Part shown: positions 26,758 through 36,251 of the stretch, piece after piece
How the letters are laid out: each line of letters opens with the position of its first letter
Numbering within the stretch: position 1 is the first letter of the stretch
Origin: Myroides sp. 1354
Lineage (GTDB): Bacteria; Bacteroidota; Bacteroidia; Flavobacteriales; Flavobacteriaceae
DNA length: 64,000 bases
Reading direction: 5' to 3'
Assembly: GCF_030324495.1 (NCBI RefSeq)
Contig: NZ_JACAGN010000004.1
Location: 124,001-188,000 of the forward strand
Position numbers and translations under genes: made by a program
Notes under the pieces: generated by a model
Seen by the model: only the letters and a program-made list of their open reading frames with translations
Told to the model about the DNA's origin: nothing
Databases searched by the model: none

Positions 26758-27582
26758 TTAACGTATCTTTTTATATACTATCGTCTGATTGTCAAGGAGT
26801 AAAGTCAACCTATCATCTTTCAAGGTGAAATCATAAGTTAGGTGAGTCTCTTGTTGTTGGTTCTCTTTCGTAATTAAAATAAGTTGATTTTCTTTTATCT
26901 CATAGATTCCTTGCGAATGAGGTTCTGTCCTGCAGGGTTTAATCTCTTGAAAACTATGCGCAGCTTCAAAGTACAAACGCTCTTTTGTTTCAACATTTTC
27001 CCATGCTCCTGTAAATTGATCACTTCCTAAATATTCTTGTTTTAAAGTAGTGAGTAGTACAAAAAAACCAATAAAAACTAAAGGAATATAGACATACTTC
27101 ACTTTACTTATTTTGTTGAACCACTGTGGTCTATCTATATTCGTAAATAAAGGCGGTTCTTGAATAAGTAAAGTAAAAAAGATCTTGAAATCCGATAAAA
27201 AAACAAAGAACCCCATAAGTGTTAACAACACAGCCATTCCTTTTGCTCCTTGAATATCATAAGCAAAATCTACCAATAAAATATTGACCATAAAAGTTAA
27301 GAAAAGTAGAATACCTATTCTCGTTGTCTTTCTAAAAAACAACAAGATGGCGCTTGTTAATTGAGCTCCGGCAATTACTGCTCCATACCAAAAGGAATAA
27401 CCATAATAATACCAAGTGAGTTGAAATCCAGATAAATCAGAAATCGGTTTATCATAAACACTAGGTTGAGTGATAAATTGAGTTTCTACTAATTTGGCTA
27501 GGGCATAGGAAATAATTATTGTTGCAATAAAATATCTACAAAAAGTATAAAGATAAAGGTGGTATTTTTTTAAATCCATCAT
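26758..27582 (-). CDS. DoxX-like integral membrane protein
   Basis: A 274-residue protein with about four to five hydrophobic segments in its first 190 residues. The opening region (FCRYFIATIIISYALAKLVE, later YYGYSFWYGAVIAGAQLTSA) resembles DoxX/MauE-type four-helix membrane proteins. The last 90 residues are soluble and beta-rich and follow a single membrane helix near residue 170. I cannot assign a function. It is 70 bp from an AraC regulator on the same strand, which may control it. Confidence 0.6.
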   Translation of the reverse strand: MMDLKKYHLYLYTFCRYFIATIIISYALAKLVETQFITQPSVYDKPISDLSGFQLTWYYYGYSFWYGAVIAGAQLTSAILLFFRKTTRIGILLFLTFMVNILLVDFAYDIQGAKGMAVLLTLMGFFVFLSDFKIFFTLLIQEPPLFTNIDRPQWFNKISKVKYVYIPLVFIGFFVLLTTLKQEYLGSDQFTGAWENVETKERLYFEAAHSFQEIKPCRTEPHSQGIYEIKENQLILITKENQQQETHLTYDFTLKDDRLTLLLDNQTIVYKKIR

Positions 27583-27652
27583 ATAGAATTTGGTTAGTTT
27601 ACGGCAAAACTAGGCGAACTCTAGCTTTATAAATTGTAAAAATGTAACCTAC

Positions 27653-28456
27653 TTAAATAAATAACCAAATATTTTCTTGAGATGTATTGACCTGCTTAAA
27701 AAATTTTTGCGGTGTATGCCCAGTAAGAAGTTTAAAATCCTTATTAAAATGGGCTTGATCATAAAAACCATTTTGCGCTAATTCCGTATAGTTCTTACTT
27801 TCTTTGCGTTTTAGAATTGAATTTCTAAAGCGTTGAATTTTTCTATACTCAGCAGGAGATTTTCCTAAATGTTTGATAAATAAGCGATTCATATATTGTC
27901 TTGTAATATGATGTTTTCTAGCTATTTCTTCTATTTTACTATCCGCATCTAGGTCCTCAACTATTTTTTCTATCAAATCAAGGTTTTTTTCCTTTAAGAG
28001 AACTAATAAATACGATTCTAATGCATCAATTTGAGCTTCTATATTTAAATCAAATAGTTCATTCATTTTCTGATTAAAATCAGGAGAAAAGACAAAGTCT
28101 ATATGTACTCTTTTTTCAAATAAGGATTGAGCATCTGTCATAAATTGATTAATTCCCAGAGGTTTAAAATAAATAGTTAATTCATCAATAAGGTCTTCAT
28201 AACAGATCTGCATCGGTTTAGTATAACGAGAAACTAAAGACGTCATGCTATTTAAACAATCGTGAGCGCGTAGCACAACTCCTTCGTCATTTTCTTGAAC
28301 ACTAAAATTTCGATTAAAAGTAAGAATACAATAATTATTAGGATAGGTCCAATAGCGAATTGGTTTGGAAATATTTTTACCTGAGTGAAGAAAATAATAT
28401 CCTTCAATATACTTAGATAAAGTTTGACTTTTAGGCTGGTAAAAATCTATTTTCAT
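27653..28456 (-). CDS. AraC family transcriptional regulator
   Basis: A 267-residue regulator with an N-terminal beta-rich sensory domain beginning FYQPKSQTLSKYIEGYYFLH and a C-terminal AraC HTH at about 170-255 (IARKHHITRQYMNRLFIKHL, ELAQNGFYDQAHFNKDFKLLTGHTPQKF). The layout matches the family with a DUF6597-like N-terminus. The gene downstream, the DoxX-like protein, is a plausible target. Confidence 0.87.
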   Translation of the reverse strand: MKIDFYQPKSQTLSKYIEGYYFLHSGKNISKPIRYWTYPNNYCILTFNRNFSVQENDEGVVLRAHDCLNSMTSLVSRYTKPMQICYEDLIDELTIYFKPLGINQFMTDAQSLFEKRVHIDFVFSPDFNQKMNELFDLNIEAQIDALESYLLVLLKEKNLDLIEKIVEDLDADSKIEEIARKHHITRQYMNRLFIKHLGKSPAEYRKIQRFRNSILKRKESKNYTELAQNGFYDQAHFNKDFKLLTGHTPQKFFKQVNTSQENIWLFI

Positions 28457-28573
28457 TTAATTAAGAAACGTTAGGTCTAGGCGATGCGAAGATAAATAAA
28501 TACTCTTTTAAAGGAAGCGATTGGACAACAAATTATATCCTTCCAATCTTTCTAGGGCTATATTAATAAAGAA

Positions 28574-28617
28574 AAACACTAAAATAAATAGGTTGAAAAC
28601 CCCTTATTTTAGTGTTT
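28574..28617 (-). terminator. intrinsic terminator of oleate hydratase gene
   Basis: Perfect 14-bp inverted repeat (28574-28587 and 28604-28617) with a 16-base loop, 26 bp beyond the oleate hydratase stop. Confidence 0.7.
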
Positions 28618-28642
28618 ATTTATTGTCTTATTTAAAACTAAA

Positions 28643-30583
28643 TTAACCTAGAATCTTCTTAAACCAATCTTTTGCTTTTTCATATTGTTCAACGAAGAAT
28701 GAATCTTCTTCTTCTTTGTTTTTTTCTACGACTGGCAGTATATGTTCATAATAAGTTCCTTGTAGAAATTTGCGCAGTAATCCTTCTCCTACAATAGGTT
28801 GGTCATCATTCAAAGCATGAGCGGCTTTGAGGAGGTGACGAATGTCGTATTGCAAAGGAAAAATATCGGGAACTTGTTTGTTTAAGTTCAATAATTGATA
28901 TACTGCTTGTCTTCCTGTTCGCACGGAGCTTTCCATGGTAAAAACCACATCGTTATTTGTTTCTACAAATTGACCGATAAGTCCCAAATTAAGACAGCCT
29001 TGAGGAACAACTTGTGGGCGATCTCCATGAGCACGAGGCATAAACATAGACGTGATGTAAGGCATATAAGCCGTGCGCACAATTGTGTTTTCGATTACAT
29101 TATCTAGTTGATCTACAATACCTAAATGGTAACATAATTCAGCCAAGATTTCATTACCTGTACAAGCAGGCATTGTTTTTTTGATGTAATTTCCTTCTTT
29201 ATCCATGAATAAAGCATACACCCAAAGTACTAGAATATCACCAGGTTGCGTCGGAAAGTGCGGTTGACGATTACACGTAAAACTCATCAACCACTTGGAA
29301 TCAGTAATGGTTATAATTCCTCCAGTAACAGTCTTTCCAGAATACGGATCGTTAACACTTAATTCTTTTAATTTATCAATTAAGGGAGAAGGTTTACAAG
29401 TTAAGGTTGCCGATTCCCATGAAGATTTTTCAATATCAGAGCAGAATTTTTCTGGATGTCCAAAAATAGGAGATTTAGCTGCTAAGTTTTTCCATAAGGT
29501 CCATCCTGGACTTTTACCACTTGTAGCGGCATCAACTTTTTGAATAGGAGCTGTTGTATTCGTTCCATAAGCAGTATCCTCTGTCATAGATCCTGTTGTA
29601 ATAACAACAAAATCTTGTTCATCCATTGGAATTCGAGTTTCTTCTCCATTTTGTTGTACAAGTAGGCCTTTAACCACTTTATCTTCTGTCGTACTGTGCA
29701 ATTCTACATCGTGTACAAGCGTATCCAATCGAATCTGAACGCCTAATTCGACAAGGTGCTTGCGAAGCGGACTCACAAATGTATCATATTGATTATAACG
29801 CGGAAATACAAGGGCGGAAAGATCTTTTAAACCATCAATAGCGTGTAAGAAACGATGCATATACAATTTAAATTCCAATAAACTATGCCAATTTTCAAAG
29901 GCAAACATTGTTCTCCACAAGGTCCAGAAATTACTTTCTAAGAAGGATGGATTAAAATACTGTTCGATTGTTATATCATCTAGCTCTTCTTTCTTTTTCA
30001 ACAAGAGCTTAACCAAGGCCATTTGATCTTTTTTGGCAAGTCCAAACTTACTAAAGTCTTGGACTTCTCCCAATTGATGGATAAAACGAGCTTTAGAATA
30101 ATTGGGGTCGTTGTCGTTAATTAAGCGATACTCATCAAGAACACTATAGGGTTTTGGGAGTTCTAGGGCTGGTATATCTTGAAAGATATCCCATAAATTT
30201 TCATAGGTCATATCCATTTCTCTACCTCCGCGAATGATATAGCCTTCTTTGGCATTACCTGCACCATCTAGCGATCCTCCGTCAATAGACAATTGTTCTA
30301 AAAAAGTAATATTAGCAGCGGGAATTCGTCCATCGCGAATAAAGTAATATGCCGCTGACATCCCTGCAATTCCACTTCCAACGATATATACTTTACTTTT
30401 ACTGAAATCTTTTCTTGGAAGACCTATATTGCGTTGGTAATTTCCAGGTTCATCTGCAAAAGGCATTGACCGCTGAGGCGTGTTAATAGGAGGTTCTGTA
30501 TTGGCATTGGGAGCATGATGGACTTGCCCGTAGGTAGAAGAAGCCTCTAATACTTTATCAAACTTGTGGGTATCTACTTTCAT
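28643..30583 (-). CDS. ohyA: oleate hydratase
   Basis: A 646-residue FAD-dependent hydratase that adds water to the cis-9 double bond of oleate to give 10-hydroxystearate. The dinucleotide loop [15 protein letters not shown] starts near residue 67. The catalytic pair known from the Elizabethkingia enzyme, Glu122 and Tyr241, falls at exactly the same numbers here (RGGREM at 118-123; KLYMHRF around 239-245). Length is as expected. The role is usually detoxification of host unsaturated fatty acids. It is transcribed alone and ends at a hairpin. Confidence 0.96.
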   Translation of the reverse strand: MKVDTHKFDKVLEASSTYGQVHHAPNANTEPPINTPQRSMPFADEPGNYQRNIGLPRKDFSKSKVYIVGSGIAGMSAAYYFIRDGRIPAANITFLEQLSIDGGSLDGAGNAKEGYIIRGGREMDMTYENLWDIFQDIPALELPKPYSVLDEYRLINDNDPNYSKARFIHQLGEVQDFSKFGLAKKDQMALVKLLLKKKEELDDITIEQYFNPSFLESNFWTLWRTMFAFENWHSLLEFKLYMHRFLHAIDGLKDLSALVFPRYNQYDTFVSPLRKHLVELGVQIRLDTLVHDVELHSTTEDKVVKGLLVQQNGEETRIPMDEQDFVVITTGSMTEDTAYGTNTTAPIQKVDAATSGKSPGWTLWKNLAAKSPIFGHPEKFCSDIEKSSWESATLTCKPSPLIDKLKELSVNDPYSGKTVTGGIITITDSKWLMSFTCNRQPHFPTQPGDILVLWVYALFMDKEGNYIKKTMPACTGNEILAELCYHLGIVDQLDNVIENTIVRTAYMPYITSMFMPRAHGDRPQVVPQGCLNLGLIGQFVETNNDVVFTMESSVRTGRQAVYQLLNLNKQVPDIFPLQYDIRHLLKAAHALNDDQPIVGEGLLRKFLQGTYYEHILPVVEKNKEEEDSFFVEQYEKAKDWFKKILG

Positions 30584-30727
30584 TTTATTGGTTTTAATTG
30601 TTGGTATTTATCTTTAAAATTAATCAATAAATTTAAATGTAAACACTGATTTACAAAAAATAGTAATAAGACATAAATAAATTAACCTTTTATTTACTTT
30701 GCTATTTCCTCTAATAAAAAATAAAAA

Positions 30728-30760
30728 AAGCACGCTAGATAATTAGCGTGCTTCTCTTTT
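30728..30760 (-). terminator. intrinsic terminator
   Basis: Perfect 10-bp inverted repeat (30728-30737 and 30744-30753) with an A-run on the left that reads as a T-run on the minus strand; it follows the small gene at 30778. Confidence 0.75.
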
Positions 30761-30777
30761 ACTTAACTTCTTATACA

Positions 30778-31059
30778 TCATGCTCTAGGAGTGAATGACA
30801 GAATAGTTACAAAATCAGGAAAGGCATTAAAAATACAAACATATTCCTGAATCATTCGTCTAATTTGTGTTTCACTCATCCCTTGAATAGCCTCACTACA
30901 AACTTGAATGGTGTAGGTACCAGCTCCACTTTGTACTTGACAATCAGGTACAAAATTAGAAATAGAAACACAAGGTGTAGCATTCAGATTTATTGATTTA
31001 CCTTGAGCAAAGCTTCCCACGGTAAACAGGAACATAAATACAAATAAAAAATTTCTCAT
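30778..31059 (-). CDS. small Cys-containing secreted protein, paralogous family 2
   Basis: A 93-residue protein with a signal peptide ending FAQ near residue 19. The mature part has Cys in the order C-V-x-x-x-x-F-x-P-x-C, then Y-x-x-x-x-C, and ends in a helix with MIQEYVC. The protein at 54794-55051 shares exactly this spacing and the MVQDYIC ending, so the two are homologous. An even number of cysteines suggests disulfides after export. No known function. Confidence 0.72.
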   Translation of the reverse strand: MRNFLFVFMFLFTVGSFAQGKSINLNATPCVSISNFVPDCQVQSGAGTYTIQVCSEAIQGMSETQIRRMIQEYVCIFNAFPDFVTILSFTPRA

Positions 31060-31220
31060 AATTGTATAAATTTAAAAATTGGTTGATTAAAAATAGATAA
31101 TTTTTAAATTCATACAAAATTAACAAACAAACACTTAACAACACATATAGTTTAACTGTAAAACAAAATATACTTTAAATATTAAACAAAAACAGAATCA
31201 TAGTTTATTACTAACAAGTA

Positions 31221-31448
31221 TTATCCAAATTGTTTTAAAAATCCAACTAAATCCGTTTGTGCGTCTAGTCCAAATTTTTGTTTTAGACGATATTTGGTCA
31301 TTCGAACACTTTTAGCTTCAACATGCAATAGCGTGGCAATTTCTTTTGTCTCTAAATCAAGATAGAAATAAGCACAGTATTTCTGATCTAAAGGTGTTAA
31401 TTTTTGTTGAGCATGAGTGGTAATATTTTTAAAAAACTGAGGGTGCAC
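31221..31448 (-). CDS. LuxR-type DNA-binding domain, split from upstream TPR protein
   Basis: A 75-residue GerE/LuxR-type helix-turn-helix (LTPLDQKYCAYFYLDLETKE, IATLLHVEAKSVRMTKYRLKQKFGL). Its only start is a GTG at 31448. It is in the same frame as the TPR protein directly upstream, from which it is separated by a single TAA and five codons. Family members normally carry this domain at the C-terminus of the TPR protein, so this is most likely the cut-off tail of a broken gene unless read-through or reinitiation occurs. Confidence 0.7.
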   Translation of the reverse strand: MHPQFFKNITTHAQQKLTPLDQKYCAYFYLDLETKEIATLLHVEAKSVRMTKYRLKQKFGLDAQTDLVGFLKQFG

Positions 31449-31463
31449 TTGTTCAATTCTTGC

Positions 31464-33062
31464 TTATGTTTTTTCAAAACTCGTGGCTGTCATTTGCTCT
31501 TCGCGTAGTATTTGCTGTATATCTATACTTTGCGCATGGTTTAAATTTGCCTTCACTTGTTTTAAAACTTCGCGTTTATGCTGCAATTGTAATTGACTAG
31601 CTAACACAACTGTTTCTAGCTGTTGTTGTTTGACTTCTAATAAGTCTTGTTCTGCTTTTAATCTAGCTTGTTCTTCTTCTTGATACTTTACTTTTAACTT
31701 CGCTTGATTATTTTCTGCTTCTAATTGTTTTTCACGAGCTAATGAATATCTCAAATTAAAGTGATAAGAACGAAACATAAAAAATCCTCCTATAACTCCC
31801 AGCGCAATTACACCTAATAAGAGAAATTTTTGTTTTTGTTTGTTTTCAACCGTCTCTTGTAGAGTCAGAATTTCTTGTTCCTTCTTTTTTAATTCAAATT
31901 GGACTTCTAAACGATTAACGGTGGCCGCTGTTTCTTCATTAAATAACAAGTTACTATAGGAAATCGCTTCTTGTTGATAGGCTAATGCGCGTTGGTAATC
32001 TCCTTTTTTAACTTGGAGATTTACAAGAGAATTGAGGATATTAATTAGGGTGTGATAGTATGGTTTTTTCTTTTGAACAGCTAGGAGATAAGCCTTGATA
32101 AGATAGGTTTCAGCAGCAACTAAATCATTGTCTTTCATACTCAATTCACTGAGAATTCCATATCCACTAGCTAGTGCTACATCGTTAGTACTAGGTACGA
32201 TGCGAATGGCTTCATGTACAAGTTCAATAATAGATTGTTTGATTGTTGGGTTTGTCGTGTCATAATATTTAAGATAATAACTGGCCTTGTTATTGAGAAT
32301 ATAAGCATAAGTATTAGCGACAACTTCTCCAGGATAAGTTTTATACAATGCAATAGCTTGATCTAACGCCAGCATCATTTGATCTCTTTTATTTTGATCT
32401 CCTGTTTTCTCATATTGAAAGGAATAAACTACCGCAAGTGCATTGTAAGCATTTGCAACAATATTTTTATTTTTTCCTATTATAGCATATTCTAACGTCT
32501 TATTTGCATAGTTTAAGGCTTGAACTTCATCATTCCATTCTGTATAGACCCCGTATAATAAATAGTAAATCCGAGCCAACAGATCCGCTTCACTTTCTTG
32601 GTTATCAAGCTGATTTAAAGCTTTATGCAACCATTGAATAGTAGCTTTATTGTCAAAAAGTATGGTGTGTAACACTGCTTTTGCATAATAAGCATAGGCC
32701 AATCCAATGGGATTTCTTTGTGTTTCAGCTACTTTTAGCGCTTGATCCGCATACGTTTGCGCTTGATCAAAATCCTCAATATTAGCGTAAATATTAGCAA
32801 GTATGCAATTGGCTTTTACTACTTCAATACCTTTTGGATTTTTGGTCAAGGCTTGCTTTAAACAATCTTGAGCTAAAGTTAGGGCTTCGTCATATTGTTC
32901 ATTCACTCGATAGCGATCGGACAATCGCAAAGCAAGGGCCATTTGTTCACTAGGTTGTGTGACTACTTGTAAACGTTGTTTCAAACTGTCTTCATAACGC
33001 TGTTGTGCGAGCAGTGGAAAACCTAAAAAGCCTAATAAAATAAAGTATACGTATTTTTTCAT
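31464..33062 (-). CDS. TPR-containing sensor protein, truncated by in-frame stop
   Basis: A 532-residue protein with a signal peptide (MKKYVYFILLGFLGFPLLAQ), TPR repeats from about 30 to 390, a transmembrane helix near 415-435 (FLLLGVIALGVIGGFFMF) and a cytoplasmic coiled coil. This is the layout of Bacteroidota TPR-LuxR membrane regulators. The stop TAA at 31464-31466 falls where the coiled coil should continue into the LuxR domain encoded in the same frame just downstream. The start at 33062 is chosen because the signal peptide begins there. Confidence 0.8.
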   Translation of the reverse strand: MKKYVYFILLGFLGFPLLAQQRYEDSLKQRLQVVTQPSEQMALALRLSDRYRVNEQYDEALTLAQDCLKQALTKNPKGIEVVKANCILANIYANIEDFDQAQTYADQALKVAETQRNPIGLAYAYYAKAVLHTILFDNKATIQWLHKALNQLDNQESEADLLARIYYLLYGVYTEWNDEVQALNYANKTLEYAIIGKNKNIVANAYNALAVVYSFQYEKTGDQNKRDQMMLALDQAIALYKTYPGEVVANTYAYILNNKASYYLKYYDTTNPTIKQSIIELVHEAIRIVPSTNDVALASGYGILSELSMKDNDLVAAETYLIKAYLLAVQKKKPYYHTLINILNSLVNLQVKKGDYQRALAYQQEAISYSNLLFNEETAATVNRLEVQFELKKKEQEILTLQETVENKQKQKFLLLGVIALGVIGGFFMFRSYHFNLRYSLAREKQLEAENNQAKLKVKYQEEEQARLKAEQDLLEVKQQQLETVVLASQLQLQHKREVLKQVKANLNHAQSIDIQQILREEQMTATSFEKT

Positions 33063-33285
33063 TGGTACAAATGTATAAAAGCTGTAGATGCAAAGATTAA
33101 TATTTAATGAAAATTGATCTAGAAAAACAACAGCACAACTCACTCATATACATCTAGATAACTATTTTGTGTAGACATATTGTAGTCACACCTAAAAAAG
33201 AATGTAGTTCTTCTGTAGGTAAGGGATTAATGCACAACTCTTGGAAATAGTTCAAATTTGTTGCAATTATTTAAACTTTAAAAAA

Positions 33286-33615
33286 ATGGATAATAAAACA
33301 CGTTCAATTGTCTCTTACATTACGATCATCGGATGGTTAATTGCTTATTTTGCTGGAAAAGAAAACACAGATGACGTATTAAAATATCATCTAAAACAAT
33401 CGTTGGGATTGTTTATTGCAGGGCTTCTATTTAGTATAATATGCGGTATTCTAATTTTGATTTTACCTGCTATTATTGGCCTTATATTGAGCTATATTAG
33501 TTATGCTTTTTGGATTCTAGCCATTTTTGGTATTATCAATGCAGCGAATCATGCAAAAAAACCAGTACCTCTTATTGGAAAATTGTTTGAAGATAAATTT
33601 GATTTCATTCGTTAA
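33286..33615 (+). CDS. DUF4870-family membrane protein
   Basis: A 109-residue protein with about three hydrophobic segments. The pattern of a short polar N-terminus, SYITIIGWLIAYF, a conserved YHLKQSLGL motif and a C-terminal AANHAKKPVPLIGK matches DUF4870/Tic20-like small membrane proteins. The ATG at 33286 is preferred over upstream in-frame codons. First gene of a four-gene plus-strand group. Confidence 0.8.
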   Translation: MDNKTRSIVSYITIIGWLIAYFAGKENTDDVLKYHLKQSLGLFIAGLLFSIICGILILILPAIIGLILSYISYAFWILAIFGIINAANHAKKPVPLIGKLFEDKFDFIR

Positions 33616-33636
33616 TTATCCCTAGTATTTACAGGA

Positions 33637-34104
33637 ATGAATCCATTTAACTTCCTTATTTTAGAGGGGAATGCATACAAAATAAAGAAAACCTTCTCTT
33701 TGATTCACTTAGTGCTTTTGTGCTGGTTGAGTATTGGTTTAGCTGTGTTATTCTTCAGTACAAAGTTTAAATTAGGGCTTGTAATTACGGTCTTTGCACT
33801 GCTTTTGTTTGCATTGGTTTTATTCAAATCTTCTAAAACTAGGATAGTTCCAACAGAAAAAAGAGTGCAAATTGATACGGGAATTAGAGGACAACAGCCT
33901 ATTCAATATCAATTTAGTGAAATAGATGGTTTTCATATACACTTAATACAAACAAAGTTTGGACTCCCTCTTCACGCAACGCTGTATATTCAATTGACAC
34001 AAGCAGAACAAAAGAAACGCTATGAGATTGGATCCTCTTTACGTCCTAAAAGTATGCAACGTTTACGCGAGGAACTAGAGGAAATTATGAGTAATAAAAA
34101 ATAA
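33637..34104 (+). CDS. membrane protein with PH-like cytoplasmic part, unknown
   Basis: A 155-residue protein with two hydrophobic helices at about 22-62 followed by a soluble beta-rich half. Layout and the element QYQFSEIDGFHIHLIQTKFG resemble the protein at 34686, which also has two helices and then a beta-rich domain, so they may be distant paralogues. 21 bp after the DUF4870 gene and 4 bp before a lipoprotein gene, so cotranscribed. No function recognised. Confidence 0.65.
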   Translation: MNPFNFLILEGNAYKIKKTFSLIHLVLLCWLSIGLAVLFFSTKFKLGLVITVFALLLFALVLFKSSKTRIVPTEKRVQIDTGIRGQQPIQYQFSEIDGFHIHLIQTKFGLPLHATLYIQLTQAEQKKRYEIGSSLRPKSMQRLREELEEIMSNKK

Positions 34105-34108
34105 TTAT

Positions 34109-34684
34109 ATGAAACAGATTACGTTAATAGGCATTCTATTTATCACTTTGTTAGTACTAATGTCTTGTGAGTTGGGAAGCAAAAGCTATGCGGAAGAAGT
34201 CTTTGAGAAAGTCAAACTCAACAGCAATAAAATTCCCGATGGGTTTAAGCTTCATTTCAAAGAGATACAAGCCCAGCTTAAAGCAGGAAGTTTGGTTCTT
34301 GTAACTCCAGAAAATGAAATTAAAAAAGTAAATGCAACGGAATATGTAAAAGGACGTTATGTTGCGCTGTTTGATCGAGATATTGACGCTATTAAAAGTA
34401 TTGAACCGAATGAAGAAACGCTTGTTATTTTAAAAGCGGCTTTAGATTTATTCTACTATGCAGATACCATTTACAAGTTTGACTTCCCTCACATTGCACG
34501 TATGATAGACGAAGGCAGAGCACAAGAAGATATTGAGCGCGCAATAACTAATTTAGAAGAAAATAAAAGTCAAATCTTAAATGAAAAGTACAACAAAGTA
34601 CACGATTTAATTATGCCTTATGCAGATAAACATGGTGTAAAATATGAGATTATAACAATGCCTAAACCCATTCGTTATAAGTAA
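34109..34684 (+). CDS. hypothetical lipoprotein
   Basis: A 191-residue lipoprotein with a lipobox VLMSC (Cys20). The mature part is helical and highly charged and contains NATEYVKGRYVALFDRDIDA. I do not recognise a family. It is tightly packed between two membrane-protein genes (4 bp and 1 bp gaps), which suggests a shared envelope function. Confidence 0.7.
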   Translation: MKQITLIGILFITLLVLMSCELGSKSYAEEVFEKVKLNSNKIPDGFKLHFKEIQAQLKAGSLVLVTPENEIKKVNATEYVKGRYVALFDRDIDAIKSIEPNEETLVILKAALDLFYYADTIYKFDFPHIARMIDEGRAQEDIERAITNLEENKSQILNEKYNKVHDLIMPYADKHGVKYEIITMPKPIRYK

Positions 34685-34685
34685 G

Positions 34686-35135
34686 ATGAAACACTTCAAA
34701 CAAAGGGGAGAGACTTACTTTCTAAAACCTCAATATAAGCTAGCGATTATTGTAGTACTCGGGTTTTTAAGTTTTGCTTATATGAGTTATCTTGTTGAAT
34801 TTCCTTTGATAGCTCTTTTACTTTTAGTTATAGCAACATTGGCCTTTTGGGCGTTTACAACCAACAAAGTATATTTAAATGTAAAGCATAAATTTATTGA
34901 TGTAAAAGTTGGGCTTATACATCCAACTATTCGTATTCCCTTGGATATGATTATACAATTTGAGTTTCATATTTTATCTCAGAACTTAATTCGAACTAAT
35001 GCTCAGTTGGTACTGCGATACCGTATTTCAGAAGGAGAAAAAACGGTTTTAATTGCCCAAGGATTTACCAAAGCAGCAATGGAAAAGATACTCAATGAGC
35101 TAGAAAAAATTATTGCTGATACAAAAACAAAATAG
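34686..35135 (+). CDS. membrane protein with PH-like cytoplasmic part, unknown
   Basis: A 149-residue protein with two hydrophobic helices at about 17-58 and a soluble beta-rich half with VYLNVKHKFIDVKVGLIHPT and IRIPLDMIIQFEFHILSQN. The layout is that of bacterial PH-like membrane proteins and similar to the protein at 33637. Last gene of the group, followed by a hairpin terminator. Confidence 0.65.
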   Translation: MKHFKQRGETYFLKPQYKLAIIVVLGFLSFAYMSYLVEFPLIALLLLVIATLAFWAFTTNKVYLNVKHKFIDVKVGLIHPTIRIPLDMIIQFEFHILSQNLIRTNAQLVLRYRISEGEKTVLIAQGFTKAAMEKILNELEKIIADTKTK

Positions 35136-35167
35136 TCCCCACATCTTATTGCTACATAGGCAGTAAT

Positions 35168-35203
35168 AAAAGCTTATCCGATTAGGATGAGCTTTTTATT
35201 TTT
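35168..35203 (+). terminator. intrinsic terminator
   Basis: Twelve-base arms with one mismatch (35168-35179 and 35185-35196), then a T-run; it lies between convergent genes. Confidence 0.7.
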
Positions 35204-35567
35204 AACCATTATATGCCATGATAATTAATTGAAAAAGACCTGACACACCTGCACCTAGAATTAAAGACCAAGAAATCCAGTCTTTAAATTCATTTAGTTT
35301 GTGTTTTAAAAATAAAAGGTGAAGTCCGATATGTACGATAGAAAAAATACTAAAGCCCTGAATAAATAGCTTTGGATTCTGACCGTGATTCAAATACCAT
35401 AAAGCCCAAACAAACAAAGGAAGATGAGCGAAAATAAAGATAATATATCCGATTTTATCACCTAAAGAAGCAAGCCCTGGAAAAATACGCCATTCTTTAC
35501 AACGAACGGCATCAATTTCATGCATAATCATAAAAGAAAGTCCACAGTAGAAAAAAAGATAATCCAT
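35202..35567 (-). CDS. small membrane protein (DUF6713-like)
   Basis: A 121-residue protein with about four hydrophobic segments. The motif MHEIDAVRCKEWRIFPGL near residue 15 is the only strongly polar element and resembles a family of small membrane proteins with a conserved HE-DA-x-x-x-EWR core. It stands alone and is convergent with the preceding operon. Function unknown. Confidence 0.65.
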   Translation of the reverse strand: MDYLFFYCGLSFMIMHEIDAVRCKEWRIFPGLASLGDKIGYIIFIFAHLPLFVWALWYLNHGQNPKLFIQGFSIFSIVHIGLHLLFLKHKLNEFKDWISWSLILGAGVSGLFQLIIMAYNG

Positions 35568-35695
35568 CCTAGCTTAATAACGAGTTTTACTGAAACAAAG
35601 ATAAGGGATTTAATAGAAGCTCAACACCGTGTGACTGAATCAAATCGAACAATTTTGAAGTCATTTCTCCATTCACATGGAGGGTCAATTAAAAT

Positions 35696-35731
35696 AAATA
35701 GCTATTCTACCTTGAATTAGAATAGCTATTT
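35696..35731 (-). terminator. intrinsic terminator
   Basis: Perfect 14-bp inverted repeat (35696-35709 and 35718-35731) with an 8-base loop; on the minus strand it lies about 20 bp after the small gene at 35751. Confidence 0.7.
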
Positions 35732-35750
35732 TGTTTTATGGTCTTTGTCC

Positions 35751-36035
35751 TTAGAAAGAGCATGTTTCCTCAGCCATATTCACTTCTATTTCTACAAGAT
35801 CTCCTAAACGCAAGACGATATCATCCAAAAAAGCCTCTAGCTCTTCTGGTGTGTAGCATCCACTTGTTTCCAATATTAACTTGCCAAACAAGTATACTCT
35901 AATTTCGTGTTTGTAGCGAATGGCTCCTTTATTGCTTTCTAACGAAAAGGTTTCAATTCGATCTACAGTGTTTGCACTCATCGTACTTCCTCCTAAAAGA
36001 AATAGACCCGCTAATAGTACTAAACTTTTTTTCAT
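35751..36035 (-). CDS. small secreted protein, paralogous family 1
   Basis: A 94-residue protein whose signal peptide (MKKSLVLLAGLFLLGGSTM) and following SANTVDRIE match the protein at 4342-4638 (MKKS..., GSSTMVAKTVSTME). The mature part has one Cys in GCYTPEELE and one near the C-terminus (ETCSF), in the same relative places as in the other copy. Two cysteines suggest one disulfide after export. No known function. Confidence 0.72.
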   Translation of the reverse strand: MKKSLVLLAGLFLLGGSTMSANTVDRIETFSLESNKGAIRYKHEIRVYLFGKLILETSGCYTPEELEAFLDDIVLRLGDLVEIEVNMAEETCSF

Positions 36036-36220
36036 AATAGTTAAATTTTAAAATTGGTTAATTAAAATTATAATAATTTTTAAAATTAAAACAACTATAA
36101 ATAAATTATTAACTATATGTGTATTAAAAATACAATTCTTGTTAATTAAAATCCGGAACTCTACATCGGTATGAATGGAATATAAAATCAAAATTTCATG
36201 CTGATCTCTTTTAGATATAA

Positions 36221-36228
36221 TATATTTG
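36221..36228 (+). promoter_or_regulatory. putative -7 element TATATTTG
   Basis: Matches TAnnTTTG and lies 23 bp before the ATG of the HPP gene; no clear -33 element. Confidence 0.4.
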
Positions 36229-36251
36229 TCCTCCCATAGATATAGAGTAGG

